The notes under the pieces: generated by a model
What the model saw: the letters and a program-made list of their open reading frames with translations, nothing else
Told to the model about the DNA's origin: nothing
The model's database searches: none
Position numbers and translations under genes: made by a program
Source: Aphrocallistes beatrix
Taxonomy: Eukaryota; Porifera; Hexactinellida; Sceptrulophora; Aphrocallistidae
Length of the DNA stretch: 64,000 nt
Reading direction: 5' to 3'
NCBI GenBank assembly: GCA_963281255.1
Contig: OY725495.1
Location: 3,658,001 to 3,722,000, forward strand
Shown: positions 53,744 to 64,000 of the stretch, one piece after another
Position numbering within the stretch: position 1 is the first letter of the stretch
Layout: each line of letters opens with the position of its first letter

Positions 53744-56700
53744 ATGAGCAAACAGACAAGTATCGAAACTGCTTCCAACAATGAAAACTTTGTGGAAGAT
53801 AGCTTTTCGTTGGACACTTCGAACTGGAAAGTGGACAACCTCAAACTAAACAAGAGTCTCCTACACTCTTCAATGGGACACGTGCAAGTCCACCGATTGC
53901 TTAGAATGATGTTGAGCATCATATGCTGTATACTCTACATCGTACAGACCTGGATTCCACCCTCCATTTCCTCGTCCCCACAATACTGTTGTGGGGTTGC
54001 ACAGTACACGGGACAACCTTGTGTGTTGGAGAACTACAATAACGGAACAGTTGGATGGGAAATGAGAAGAAGTGGTTGCATATTCGCGAACAAAATTATC
54101 GTCATAGGAAAGGATGCAAACTCAGAATTCTCAATCGAAAACACGACTAATGGGCAATTCTCCACCCGAGTTAACAGCAAGATCTGCAAACCATACTGTC
54201 AATCAGGTGACAACTGTAGCCAGGCTATACGCCGTACTTGTCCATGTCCAATTGAGTGTGGAGATGTCTTGTACTGTGGAATGGTAGAGAGAGCGGAATG
54301 CGAAGGGTTAGACTACTGGAAACTTGTATTTTACAGAAAACCACTCTGGCTCTACATTCTTCAAGTAACCACGTTGCTACTGGCTGTAGCTTACACTTTA
54401 ACGCGCGGGCTGCTCCTATGGAGGGGTGGGTTGAGACTGACGAAAATCATCGATAGGTACTTCATCATCGATTGCGCAACCGGGATAATTTCTCTTCTGA
54501 CATTAGCGTATGCGCCTTGCCTAAAGGACCTGTACATTCCACTGTTCTTACAGTGTTTCACTGCCTGGGTCATTATCAATAACATCCTCTACAGCTTCGA
54601 TGTCACGCATTCTCAAAATAAATTCATTACCCCTGTAATCCAATCCATAACAGCTGTTCTATTGCAACTCGCCTCCATACTGTTCGCCTCGATTTGTTTC
54701 ATCCATTATCTAGAACGAATAGCATGCCCTGAGGACTCGCACGTTACAACGTTATTGGACAGTTTTTGGTTCGTTGTGGTGACAATAACAACTGTAGGGT
54801 ATGGGGACAAGTCTCCAGGGACACCTTTAGGCCAGATAGCAGTTATCTTCCTCATCTTGATCATCCTGCTGTTTCTACCGAAAAAGCTAAGCGATATCCT
54901 CGAACTGCTCGATGACTCGAAACAGGATTATAAATTTTACAATGGACAAGATCGGAATAAGCATGTCGTGCTATGTGTCACCAAACTGGACATGACCCTC
55001 ATTAACGATTACCTCGACGAATTCTATTCACAGGAAGCAAGCACGTCGTTAGTGACTGTAGTGCTCACGGCACAATCACCCCCGCCTCTGGTTAAAATCA
55101 GACTGAACAGTCCACTCTGGAAGAAGAAAGTACTCGTCATTGTCGGCTCGGCGTTGAAACAAAGAGATTTGGAACGCGTGAAACTTGAACTAGCAAAAGC
55201 TTGCATACTTCTCTCAGATCGAATGACAGAAGATGCCCAATTCTCAGACCAGGAAACGATATTACGCGCATCTTCAATACAACGCGTTGCCCCGCACGTG
55301 AAGCTATACGTACACATAATTAAGCCTGAGAATCGAATAAACGTAAGGTTTGCCGACCAGACCATCTGCGAGGGTCAATTAAAACAGGTGATAATGGCGA
55401 ATAACTGTATCTACCCAGGCTTCTCCTCTTTCCTAACACTCCTGCTACACACCACTTCGCCTGAAAAGGGAAAAGCTAAAAAAGACTGGCAACAAAAGTA
55501 TGACTACTGTTCCGGAAATGAGATCTATGATATAAAGCTTAAGGATAGCTTAGTGTTCGGTAGTTTGGCAGGCAAAAACTTCTTGTTTGCATCTGTTGTC
55601 ATTTTAAGGCTCACTGACGTGTTACTTTTCGCAGTTAAACCTGCGAATAAAACAGACATCCTGTTAAACCCGGGTCGCCATCATCTCCTAAGTGGTGAGG
55701 ACACTCTGTATTATATCTCGCAAGACAGAGAGAAAGATATCTTCGTTGATAAAAACAAAACCAAGAAAGAAATTGAGAGGCTGGTTGAGGTTTGTTCACA
55801 GGGGGAAACCAAAAATGAGATTGAAGAGATAAGAAAAGTGTCAATGGATGAACCTGAGTTCGGTAAAGGAGTTGAGAGAAAGGAAAATTGTAATCCAAAT
55901 TTAGACATGCCGATATTTCTATTGAATAAAGAGGGTGCTAGCGATGATGATCAAGCACTTGACAGCAAAATTCAGGCGAGAGAGAAGAGAAACAGTTTTA
56001 AAAAGCAGATCGCATCGTCGCCAATCAGTGAACCAGGATATCCCGCTGAAGTAAGTACAGCGGATATAGACGAACATAAGAAGCCTCCGATGAAAAAAAC
56101 CGCTACAATTTCATATTCATTCAACCAGCACAGTTCAGAGAAAGAAAAGAGACAAAGAAGCGTACATACTCAAATTTCAGTTTTGATAGGGGATACAAAC
56201 CAAAAAAGTGAACTACGAGGATTAAATAGCGAAGCAACTGGGGATCAACAAGAATTTTTAGAACATATGTACAAGCAGTCATCGGACTCAACATTCCTTT
56301 CTGTCCTTCCAGTTCCAACTTACTTTGGCGTGAAGGAAAGCGTTCGACATCTCAAGAAAGAACTTCCATCCTTATGCTGCCTACAAGCCGGCTGGAAGAT
56401 CACATGTCATGAACCCGACTTGAAAATAAGTGCGGTCAAGAGTATTCAACAGCCAGAAGAGGTGATAGAAAGGTCGCTCTATTTAACACGGTTCAAACGG
56501 CCTTTAATCGTATGCGCAAACGAAGCAGGTTCCCAGTTATACGAGTTTCTGCTCCCATTACGAGATTACCATATCCAAACAGAAGACTTAATTCCAATTG
56601 TCCTGTTATTACCCACCATCCCTGACGTACCATTCCTGGAAGCCATTGCTTGGATACCGTACATTAAGTTCATTGTAGGAAACCAGGAGTGTGTAGACGA

Positions 56701-58207
56701 CCTCCTGATAGCGGGAGCACTCGATGCATTTGGGATAATCATCTGTCTGGGAGATGGAATGCCTGAGCTTAAAGAAGAGAGTCAAATGGTGGATGCAAGC
56801 CGTATCAGCACAGCACAAAAGTTATCCCAGATATTCATCAATACAAAGTTCTACGTTGAGCTAACAGAACGTTGGAGCATGAGGTACCTGATCTTGCAGG
56901 GAGGCTGTACATTCCACCCTCTAATGCCGAAAAACATCCGAGACTTTATACACACACCCTACTTCATGTCTAGTCAAGCTTTCGCCCCTTCAATGATGGA
57001 CACTCTCCTCTACCAGTGCACTCAAAAGGACTACATCGTTGAGTTAGTAGGACTCCTTCTAGGGCTGCAACAGACAGCAGGATCCGGGTACATTGGGAAG
57101 GTCGAGATCACACAAGGTGATATTGATAAATATAAGACCTACGGACGTCTAATGCTAAAACTCGCCAGTGTACAAAATGATCTCCCAGTGGCCATCTACC
57201 GTACTCGCATGGTCAAACTCCAGAATTCTCATAAGGGGGTTAATCATGAATATGCACAGACGAAAAAATTCCTTGAAAAAAGAGCGGCACATTTCGGTAT
57301 CCGAGATCCCATCCCAAATATCTCAGCAAAGGTAGAGCATAGCCATATCCTCGTGAATCCTCCTACAGATACGCCCCTCAAGAAGAAAGATGTAATCTTA
57401 GTTTTAAAAGTATGCTCACCGGAACAGTACGCAATCATTCACCAATGCGTTTCTCCAACATTGAATTCATTCCTAAACCCACCGATTTGGGATGATGATA
57501 GAACGACAACCGATGATGAAAGTGATGATGGCCGTTTGAAACCAAAAGGAATTTCAAATTTTAAAAGAAAATTCTCATTGAGAACCAGTCAAACAAATGT
57601 GTCAGAAGTTGACACAAGTAATACTTCGAAAAATATATTTTCTAAACTGAATAATCGCAAACGCAACTCAATCGATTTAACTGAGGTCAGACAGAAAGAA
57701 AATCAATCTAAAAGTTTCGACAATTATTTGTTTGATAAATCAGAAAAAATTAAAATGGAAGAAACAAGACAAACTTCTGCAGATTTTGAACGGAAACGCT
57801 ACGGAAATGAGTTTCTCACTAGCAGCACCAACTCAAGCGATAACGAAGGAGCGGACCTGATAGAGGCATCAGGTGTGGCGAATCCGGAAGTAGAAGATAC
57901 AAGTAAGAGCCAGCAAAAAATGGTCATGATACACGCTGGCAAAAAGATGAATAAGAGAACGATAAAGAAAAAAGCGCCTATTTCCAAACCAGCTCCTCCC
58001 AAACACTTTGGCATATCTGGATTATTCCTAAACAAAGGCCATTCAGCGCCTAAACGTGCCCGCGGTAGAGGCAGACATGCAGCACCACGTGGTAGAGGCA
58101 AACAGAGAATCGGATACCCCATCAGCCCCATTGACACACCTACTTTACCCATACCCGGATGTGATGCTAAGAATGAGGGAGATGGAACAGATGCAACCAA
58201 CTTTTAA
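53744..58207 (+). CDS. Slo2/KCNT-type K+ channel with Cys-rich ectodomain
   Basis: 1487 residues in one exon. S1 about 52-71; S2 about 200-225; S3-S4 about 240-287 (S4 without the regular Arg ladder, as in Slo2); S5 about 300-323; pore with TVGYGD (350-355); S6 about 364-384. RCK1 follows (KHVVLCV, LWKKKVLVIVGSALKQRDLE, QTILRA, LYVHIIKPENRINVRFADQ), then the Slo2-typical CSGNEIYDIKLKDS and LLNPGRHHLLSGEDTLYYI, a charged linker (about 680-840), RCK2 (about 850-1270) and a basic tail with RARGRGRHAAPRGRGKQR. Slo2 channels are Na+- or Cl--activated K+ channels of the plasma membrane. The S1-S2 loop is about 130 residues with 12 cysteines (82 to 186) and N-glycosylation sequons at N100, N133 and N157; known Slo2 loops are far shorter. 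TATA box upstream. Confidence 0.93.
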   Translation: MSKQTSIETASNNENFVEDSFSLDTSNWKVDNLKLNKSLLHSSMGHVQVHRLLRMMLSIICCILYIVQTWIPPSISSSPQYCCGVAQYTGQPCVLENYNNGTVGWEMRRSGCIFANKIIVIGKDANSEFSIENTTNGQFSTRVNSKICKPYCQSGDNCSQAIRRTCPCPIECGDVLYCGMVERAECEGLDYWKLVFYRKPLWLYILQVTTLLLAVAYTLTRGLLLWRGGLRLTKIIDRYFIIDCATGIISLLTLAYAPCLKDLYIPLFLQCFTAWVIINNILYSFDVTHSQNKFITPVIQSITAVLLQLASILFASICFIHYLERIACPEDSHVTTLLDSFWFVVVTITTVGYGDKSPGTPLGQIAVIFLILIILLFLPKKLSDILELLDDSKQDYKFYNGQDRNKHVVLCVTKLDMTLINDYLDEFYSQEASTSLVTVVLTAQSPPPLVKIRLNSPLWKKKVLVIVGSALKQRDLERVKLELAKACILLSDRMTEDAQFSDQETILRASSIQRVAPHVKLYVHIIKPENRINVRFADQTICEGQLKQVIMANNCIYPGFSSFLTLLLHTTSPEKGKAKKDWQQKYDYCSGNEIYDIKLKDSLVFGSLAGKNFLFASVVILRLTDVLLFAVKPANKTDILLNPGRHHLLSGEDTLYYISQDREKDIFVDKNKTKKEIERLVEVCSQGETKNEIEEIRKVSMDEPEFGKGVERKENCNPNLDMPIFLLNKEGASDDDQALDSKIQAREKRNSFKKQIASSPISEPGYPAEVSTADIDEHKKPPMKKTATISYSFNQHSSEKEKRQRSVHTQISVLIGDTNQKSELRGLNSEATGDQQEFLEHMYKQSSDSTFLSVLPVPTYFGVKESVRHLKKELPSLCCLQAGWKITCHEPDLKISAVKSIQQPEEVIERSLYLTRFKRPLIVCANEAGSQLYEFLLPLRDYHIQTEDLIPIVLLLPTIPDVPFLEAIAWIPYIKFIVGNQECVDDLLIAGALDAFGIIICLGDGMPELKEESQMVDASRISTAQKLSQIFINTKFYVELTERWSMRYLILQGGCTFHPLMPKNIRDFIHTPYFMSSQAFAPSMMDTLLYQCTQKDYIVELVGLLLGLQQTAGSGYIGKVEITQGDIDKYKTYGRLMLKLASVQNDLPVAIYRTRMVKLQNSHKGVNHEYAQTKKFLEKRAAHFGIRDPIPNISAKVEHSHILVNPPTDTPLKKKDVILVLKVCSPEQYAIIHQCVSPTLNSFLNPPIWDDDRTTTDDESDDGRLKPKGISNFKRKFSLRTSQTNVSEVDTSNTSKNIFSKLNNRKRNSIDLTEVRQKENQSKSFDNYLFDKSEKIKMEETRQTSADFERKRYGNEFLTSSTNSSDNEGADLIEASGVANPEVEDTSKSQQKMVMIHAGKKMNKRTIKKKAPISKPAPPKHFGISGLFLNKGHSAPKRARGRGRHAAPRGRGKQRIGYPISPIDTPTLPIPGCDAKNEGDGTDATNF

Positions 58208-58863
58208 ACCCATATTCCATTAAATTAACTTAAGTATAAATGCTATGTGAGGGTGTGAGTGCAATTTGTTAGTTGTAGTGCATGTTACAATAAATTTCAA
58301 TTGTGCCTTCTAATTATATATACAACTGATCCTTCAAAAAATTAAGATCAATTTTTTAAGTACTCCATTAGAAGTAGCTTCTGAAATACAGATACGCTAC
58401 TTTCAATTGGCCTGAGTTGAGGTTTTATTTAATCTAATCGAATATAAAATGATTAATATTCCTCAACAATAGCATTTGCAATCTTCTTCTCATTTCGTAA
58501 CGTTTTAAAGTATGCCATGTCTACAAGGGGGGTACCAACACCTCGTAAACCCTAAAATAGCACCGAACATAAGTTAACTATAGAAATACTTATACAGCGA
58601 TCATGGGTGATCATCGGTGAGAATTTTGGTGAGTTTTAGGAACGCATATTTTAATTTTCGGGCTATCCCCGGGCATTTACTATTAAGTCATCGGTAAATA
58701 CGCCGATAATCGCTGTATAAGAATTCTCTTTACGATATACTAAGCTTGAATTTTAAAAAATGCATTAACACAATGTATTTCTATTTGACCCTGAACATGC
58801 AAGCAACAAAATCCTTGATGCAACTCACTGGTCTAAGAGAAATTAGCCATTACTCTTCTTGAA
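58208..58863. other. Convergent intergenic region with one MITE
   Basis: 3' flanks of the Slo2 gene and NUP54. 58589-58721 is bounded by the inverted CTTATACAGCGAT / ATCGCTGTATAAG (133 bp), probably a MITE. Nothing else is recognised. Confidence 0.6.
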
Positions 58864-61800
58864 TCACAAACTGCCATCAGTCAACGCTTCCTGGATAACT
58901 TTAAGATCTTCCATATCTTCCGTAATAACCTTCAGGAGATTCTCAATGCCTTCTTGTTGGTCGCCCAAGTGCATTTGAATACCTAGCATGACGTCATCTT
59001 CCAGTTTATAATTAGATTCCTTCAACTGCATGTTAGGCAGTAGCAGTCTGAGTTGTGACGTCATTTCAGTCAGTTTACTCTTCACACCGGTTGGTGAGGT
59101 CAGTTCGTTCGCTATCGCTTCAAATTGAACTCGCAGGTTCTCTTCATCTTCTTGAATGGAGTGGCCTTGCTTTCGTAATACTTCTTGTTGAACCATTATC
59201 TTTAAAAGACGATGATTTAGCTCGAATTGCTTACGTTTCGCTTGTTCATATTTAGATATAACATTCGTTTGGTTATGCTGCAGACTTGATATATCATTTG
59301 AAATTAACTTCAATCTTGACTCGTGTTGTTCGGTTTGGGATTTTTGTGCCAAACCTCTGCCTTTCAACGCCTGGAAACCCATCAATGGTACGGGGATAAG
59401 GATCGCTGGGTTTGGGTTATTTTTAACTGCTTGTAACCACACATTCGAATCTAAGCCGTTGGGAGTTCGTTCCAAGTAAGATTTGATTGAAGTTTCAGAA
59501 GGTCGGACACAAGGATGTATTTCCAACACACCCATATTCCTAAGTTTCTGTGTCATATCATTGGTGGAGAAGAATGTCATAACTTGACTTGTGGGAATAC
59601 GGTTCTTGCTAGGTTCGAGGAGATAGAACCTGATTTCACTGAGTCTCGTCTCTGCGATAGCGTGTGCTGAGTCGATAACAGGAGTTATGCTAGCGCTGTT
59701 AATGATCTGCTTGAGAGTGTTGCTGATGCTGGTTTTCTGTGTTCTCAGCTCGTCCTCTGTCTTATTCACGATGATACGCACTAGGCCATCTCTATCTTCT
59801 GTCGTGGGAAGTTTCACATAACTATTGGGAGATACGTCATATAAGTACTCAATCATATCACTACGCCTTTCAATGCACATCGAAATGCACTATTAGCTTT
59901 GATCATAGGCGCCAAGTTTGGAAAATAAAATAAAACCGGGGGGTCCAAGAGCGAGCGACGGTAAGGGAGGGGTCTGGGGGGCTTGACCCCAGAAAAAATT
60001 TTAAATCTTAGACGCTCAAATATCGATATACAGCATTGTTGTCACCTAGGGAAAAGAAAATATCGGACTATAGTGTAATAAAAATGTATTTGGGATATAG
60101 TATATCTACACTCAATTAACATAATTTTGGGGTTTCAAAGTTGTGTGTTGGATGGTTACCGCCACAAAAGAATAATGCTGTGTAATCATCAAAGATATCG
60201 AATTTCAACACAAATTAATACAAATTTCACATTTCTGATCAAAGTACAGTCGAACCTCCGAGATCCGGACACCTCCCTAGACCGGGCATATTTTTGACAA
60301 AATTCTGAGATCCGGACACTGTTCGGACGGGACTGCCCGGATCTGAGAGGTTTTACTGTATACTCTCATTCGCTTAATCTCATATCAATGGTTTTGGAAA
60401 ACCAGTTAGAGAGAAACAGTTTCAGAAGTTAGATGTATTAAATGTTCTGGATTTAATATAACTGAATCCAAATTCGCACCATTGTCCAGATAGTATTGAA
60501 TAGCTTCAACTAACCCAACAGACTTCATAACATAGAATGGATTGGAATCTGTAAAGTCGACCGTAGTTCCAACAGAGTTACAGATACCCTTCCCGTATCC
60601 CCAGTACACTTGTAGCTGGTTGAACTTGGTGATCACAACATCCCGTTCATCTCCAAAGATAGTTGGAGAACTAAGTGCCATAGCAGTCAGCTGGAGTTGG
60701 TCTTCCTGAGTTTGAGTTTGTGTCAGTGGTTTGTTTCCACCGAGGATACCCAAACCTCCGCCAAGCATTCCACTTCCTCTTCCAAGGCCTGTATGACCTC
60801 CAGCGCCACTGAAAGGTCCCCCACCACCCAGGGGATTAGAACCTGCAAACATTCCACCAGGCGCGGTTTGACTTTTCGCTCCGAATAGACCCATATTTTG
60901 TGTTCCTAGTCCACCTCCCAAACCGGTTTGACCAAGACCTCCCAAACCGGTTTGACCTAGACCTCCACCTATACCGGTTTGACTTAATCCACCTAAACCG
61001 ATTTGACCTAATCCACCTAAACCGGTTTGACCTAGACTTCCACCTAAACCGGTTTGACCTAATCCACCTAAACCGGTTTGACTTAATCCAACTAAACCGG
61101 TTTGACCTGGAAAACCGGTTTGACCAAGACCTCCACCTAAACTGGTTTGACCTAATCCACCACCTAAACCGGTTTGACCAAGACCTCCACCTAAACCGGT
61201 TTGCCCAAGACCTCCACCTAAACCGGTTTGACCTAATCCACCTAAACCGGTTTGACCTGATCCACCTGGAAAACCGGTTTGACCTAATCCACCGCCTAAA
61301 CCAGTTTGAACTAGACCTCTACCTAAACCGGTTTGACTTAATCCACCGCCTAACCCACCTTGGGCAAGACCTCCCAAACTGGTCTGTCCAGCCATTCCAC
61401 CGCCCAAGTTAGTGGCTCCCCCTACGTTCCCACCAAAGAGTCCAGCTCCACTCGGTTTGGTAGCTCCACCCAATTGAGTAGGAGTGTTCATCCCGCCCAG
61501 ATTGAGAGAACCCTGTTTTGGCGCCGGAGATGAGAATAAATTTCCACCTAAAAACGAAAAGAGGAATAAATAGATAAATAAATAAGTATTAGCAGTGGCG
61601 TAGACTGGTTTTCTGATGGGGGTTCAACACCTAGTTGAGGATCTAAGGGTGCTGTAAGTCAATATTTTGTAGGGGGGGGGTGATTTGAACGTTGCATGGA
61701 TAGTGAGTACATCTGTCTATTCACCAGATGCTCCTTTCCAAATGCCAAATTTAAGATTCCATTATGATATTGATGCATCTCTGACCATTATATAGGAATT

Positions 61801-62065
61801 CAGGATTTCGGATTTGTATAAATAGCCTAAGCTCAGCGAAAAATCGGACAACAATTATCAGATTAGTAATTTTTCAGGTCAAGTAGAGAAGAAAATTTCG
61901 CCAATTCCCTCCCACTTATCAGGACGACGCGGTATTGAGCTTCTAACCTAACGGAGTGTTGGTTTTAGCACCGAACAGGCCGGATCCTGTTCCTCCTGTC
62001 CCGGTCATGTCAAGTTTGAGAGTGGGTTTAGCCTGAGGTGTGAACACATTGGGAAATCCAGTCAT
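58864..62065 (-). CDS. NUP54: Nucleoporin NUP54 with a Gly-Leu-Gln-Thr repeat domain (3 exons)
   Basis: Exons 61948-62065, 60515-61547, 58864-59860; all GT-AG and in phase; 2148 bases, 715 residues (human 507). The C-terminal half is NUP54: DERDVVITKFNQLQVYWGYGKG, then DGLVRIIVNKTEDE, ILIPVPLMGFQALKGR, ISNDISSLQHNQT and QQEVLRKQGHSIQEDEENLR, the coiled coil that pairs with NUP62 and NUP58 in the central channel. The N-terminal half should be an FG domain, but only three FG dipeptides in LFGA/LFGG contexts lie within or beside about 25 tandem GLGQTGLGG-like units (unit 24-27 bases). The acceptor of the last exon is inferred at 59860 and adds about six residues versus human. An upstream exon is possible: CTGCAG lies just before the ATG region. 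Confidence 0.9.
60245..60360. mobile_element. TA-flanked MITE (ACCTCCGAGATCCGG)
   Basis: TACAGTCGAACCTCCGAGAT at the left and ATCTGAGAGGTTTTACTGTA at the right, in NUP54 intron 2. A solo end is at about 41703. Pogo/Tigger-type terminus. Confidence 0.8.
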
Positions 62066-63072
62066 CCTTGTACAGAGAGATCTGCAGTTGAGGGAGAGAA
62101 TGTATAATCTAACTAATAAATAATTCAGATTTATTAATGAACTCCAATGATGTGGAGAATAAGCCGGTTGGGAGAAAATAATGGGAGATGATGATAGAAT
62201 ATACGTATATGTGAGTAATGGCCTACCAGCCAAATATCTGTGGAAATATATCTCAAAATATACACTGGGAAGTATATATAAGACTCAGTTTATTAAGGCA
62301 CTGTTAATAGAAAACCTTTTTCAGCTCCAAAATGACAGCCGTGAGAATCAGGCGGGCATATCTCACTATTTAATGAGATCATTAATTAAAGCTAGTAAAT
62401 CGAGTTTTAAAATAAACTAAAACGGCTGAGCTATAGTCGAAAAACTGAAATTTCTAAAAAAAAAAGGCGAAAATGAGGTCATAATTCCATGATGAGTCGA
62501 TATTTTCGTCTGAGGTCAGAACTTAGTGGAGCCATAGCCAGGTAATTACTTCAGTAATTACTCCAGTAATTACTGCAGTGATTATTGCTGTAATTACTCA
62601 TCAATTGACACCTACATGCCTATTTTCATATATATACCACTTGCCAATTCTTCAATCAATTCGAACAAATATCAAAAATAAAATCCTAGCGTTTTAATAT
62701 ATAAGATACATACCAACCATCCAGCTTTTCTCACTTTTATATTGAACAAATTTCACGTTTCTTGTTTTTTTCATGAAATCCCTACTTTTCTATTATGTCC
62801 CACCAAAAAGCAAAATTCAACGCCGTTTCCCACTTTTATCAGAGGACTCAAGTTGGAATGTATGTTTATATTCACATAGCATTAATAAATCCCTAATGTA
62901 GTAATTACTATACGTATATTTAACTACTTACATACACATACACTACAGTACAACAATAACTATGTACACATTTCTAAAACAATTTCTACAAATTTAAGTT
63001 CAGTAAAAAGTAAAAAGATCCCATAACATTAACTTGAACCTATCGTTCACTTTGGTCTTTGTAAGTCTAAAT
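62066..63072. other. Intergenic region with Helitron 5' fragment
   Basis: 62416-62706 matches the 5' half of the Helitron-like family on the minus strand, beginning TCTTATATATTAAAACGC at 62706, without the hairpin end. The remainder is AT-rich, with no gene. Confidence 0.55.
62416..62706 (-). mobile_element. Helitron-like element, 5' fragment (copy 8)
   Basis: Shares CGAATTGATTGAAGAATTGG near the end with copy 1 and the ATTTTCGTCTGAGGTCAGAA interior with copies 4 and 7. Three-prime end lost. Confidence 0.6.
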
Positions 63073-64000
63073 TTAGTGTTCAATAATGTAGAAAGCGTAT
63101 TTTCCTTCAGTGAAAGCGCACACAATCATCTTTTCATCCAGCGCACACAGAACGCCAGGCTTAGGGTTATGCGCTTCAATTGTCGACTTGGAGTTGTTAT
63201 AGAGTGAAAACGCTTTCAGGTTTTTCTCTCCGGCGCCACTGATAATCACTTTTTCATTTGGAGTGAAGCAGAAGTAGATCGGCTTTGAGATTTCGCTGCG
63301 ATTTATGAAAGAACGAATTCGCTCTCCGCTTTTCAATATTCCATGCACGCAATGTGGGAGGCTGAGATCAAGCACATAGATTAGGTCAGGAATGCAAATG
63401 TCCTTCGGACTGTGCAGATAATCTTGTCCGAATACACTTTGCGTGTCTAGGTTCAAATTCAGTACGCTGATTCGATTGTTCACGCTATCTATGACATAAA
63501 TATCTTTATCTTCATCAATGGCTAGTTTCTGTATAGAGCCGAACTCTTTAACTCCAGATCCCTTCTTGAATTTCCTTCGATCTGTATAAGTGAATTCTCT
63601 GAAATCTTCAGTAGAATATTTCAAAATCGCATTCAATTTATCGTCAGTCACATAGCAATGGAGATTACTCACACAAACACCGACTGGGCCTTGAAGGTTC
63701 TTTTTGCCAAATTTTGAGATAAAGAATCCGTGTCGAGAATAAACATAAACTTTCGGTCGATCGTATGACGTAATGAAAATCATTTCACTCGGCTTATCAT
63801 AGCAGACGGATCTAGGATTGTTGATCTTACCTTTTCCTTCCCCTCTCTCTCCGAAGCACAAACACTGTGTCTCTTTCACTATTTTCCTAGGTGGCTCTAT
63901 CTCCAATGATTTAACCGAAGTTTGGTCGGATTCAAAGGTTGCTTTTCTTTCACGTGGTGGAGGAATGGGGGGTGGGTTGGCAGTTGGAGAGGTTGGGGGT
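63073..64000 (-). CDS. Coiled-coil NHL-propeller protein (D), partial at right edge
   Basis: The C-terminal 309 residues are in the window; the frame is open to the edge, so the start and any coiled coil lie outside. The edge region is Pro-rich (TANPPPIPPPRERK), aligning with the SH3-ligand-like stretch of gene B. NHL repeats then follow: NPRSVCYDKPSEMIFITSYD, GPVGVCVSNLHCYVTDDKLN, IQKLAIDEDKDIYVIDSVNN, SPKDICIPDLIYVLDLS, GVLCALDEKMIVCAFTEG. Clearly a paralogue of gene B (shared FGKK(N/E)LQGPVG(V/I)CVS and FGQDYLH(S/R)PKDICI). A family spread over at least 50 kb is thus present. Confidence 0.88.
   Translation of the reverse strand, partial: PPTSPTANPPPIPPPRERKATFESDQTSVKSLEIEPPRKIVKETQCLCFGERGEGKGKINNPRSVCYDKPSEMIFITSYDRPKVYVYSRHGFFISKFGKKNLQGPVGVCVSNLHCYVTDDKLNAILKYSTEDFREFTYTDRRKFKKGSGVKEFGSIQKLAIDEDKDIYVIDSVNNRISVLNLNLDTQSVFGQDYLHSPKDICIPDLIYVLDLSLPHCVHGILKSGERIRSFINRSEISKPIYFCFTPNEKVIISGAGEKNLKAFSLYNNSKSTIEAHNPKPGVLCALDEKMIVCAFTEGKYAFYIIEH

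Noticed and set aside
60900-61412. 170-residue frame rich in LNRFDLIH repeats
   Set aside because: Antisense shadow of the NUP54 repeat region.

Overview
The window is animal nuclear DNA: AT-rich, with GT-AG introns and many short non-autonomous DNA transposons. The gene set (a FADD-like DED-Death protein, TRIM-like NHL-propeller proteins, procollagen lysyl hydroxylase, a Slo2 potassium channel, ZAR1-like, MEIG1, VPS53, NUP54, RFWD3) is metazoan. Compact single-exon genes and several coiled-coil NHL proteins would suit an early-branching invertebrate such as a sponge, but the species cannot be fixed from the sequence. I recognise no tRNA, rRNA or CRISPR.

Layout. 1-10.6 kb is repeat-rich: Helitron-like elements, hAT MITEs, a dead hAT transposase and two FADD-like paralogues in inverted orientation (3.3-4.1 kb, disrupted; 8.7-9.3 kb, intact). 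10.6-18.5 kb is gene-dense: MEIG1, a divergent pair of NHL genes, a 2-Cys peroxiredoxin and a third NHL gene. 19.0-49.4 kb is one gene on the minus strand, VPS53. I reconstructed it as 21 exons that stay in frame and encode about 787 residues. Its introns house six other genes on both strands: a procollagen lysyl hydroxylase (intron 17), three copies of a small-Maf-like gene (intron 8), and a ZAR1-like gene and RFWD3 (intron 1). All six are single-exon. 49.4-53.7 kb is repeat-rich and apparently gene-free. 53.7-58.2 kb is a single-exon Slo2 channel. 58.9-62.1 kb is NUP54 (three exons, minus). A fourth NHL gene runs off the right edge.

Functionally the genes are mostly unrelated housekeeping or signalling units (endosome-to-Golgi tethering, nuclear pore, interstrand-crosslink repair, collagen modification, peroxide removal, K+ conductance). 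The points that stand out are the nested-gene organisation of VPS53, the three small-Maf-like proteins with an eroded DNA-binding region, the NHL proteins whose linkers carry SH3-ligand-like and tyrosine motifs, a Cys-rich ectodomain on the Slo2 channel, a NUP54 whose FG region has become Gly-Leu-Gln-Thr repeats, and mobile elements built from tandem copies of their own ends, some nested with exact target-site duplications.
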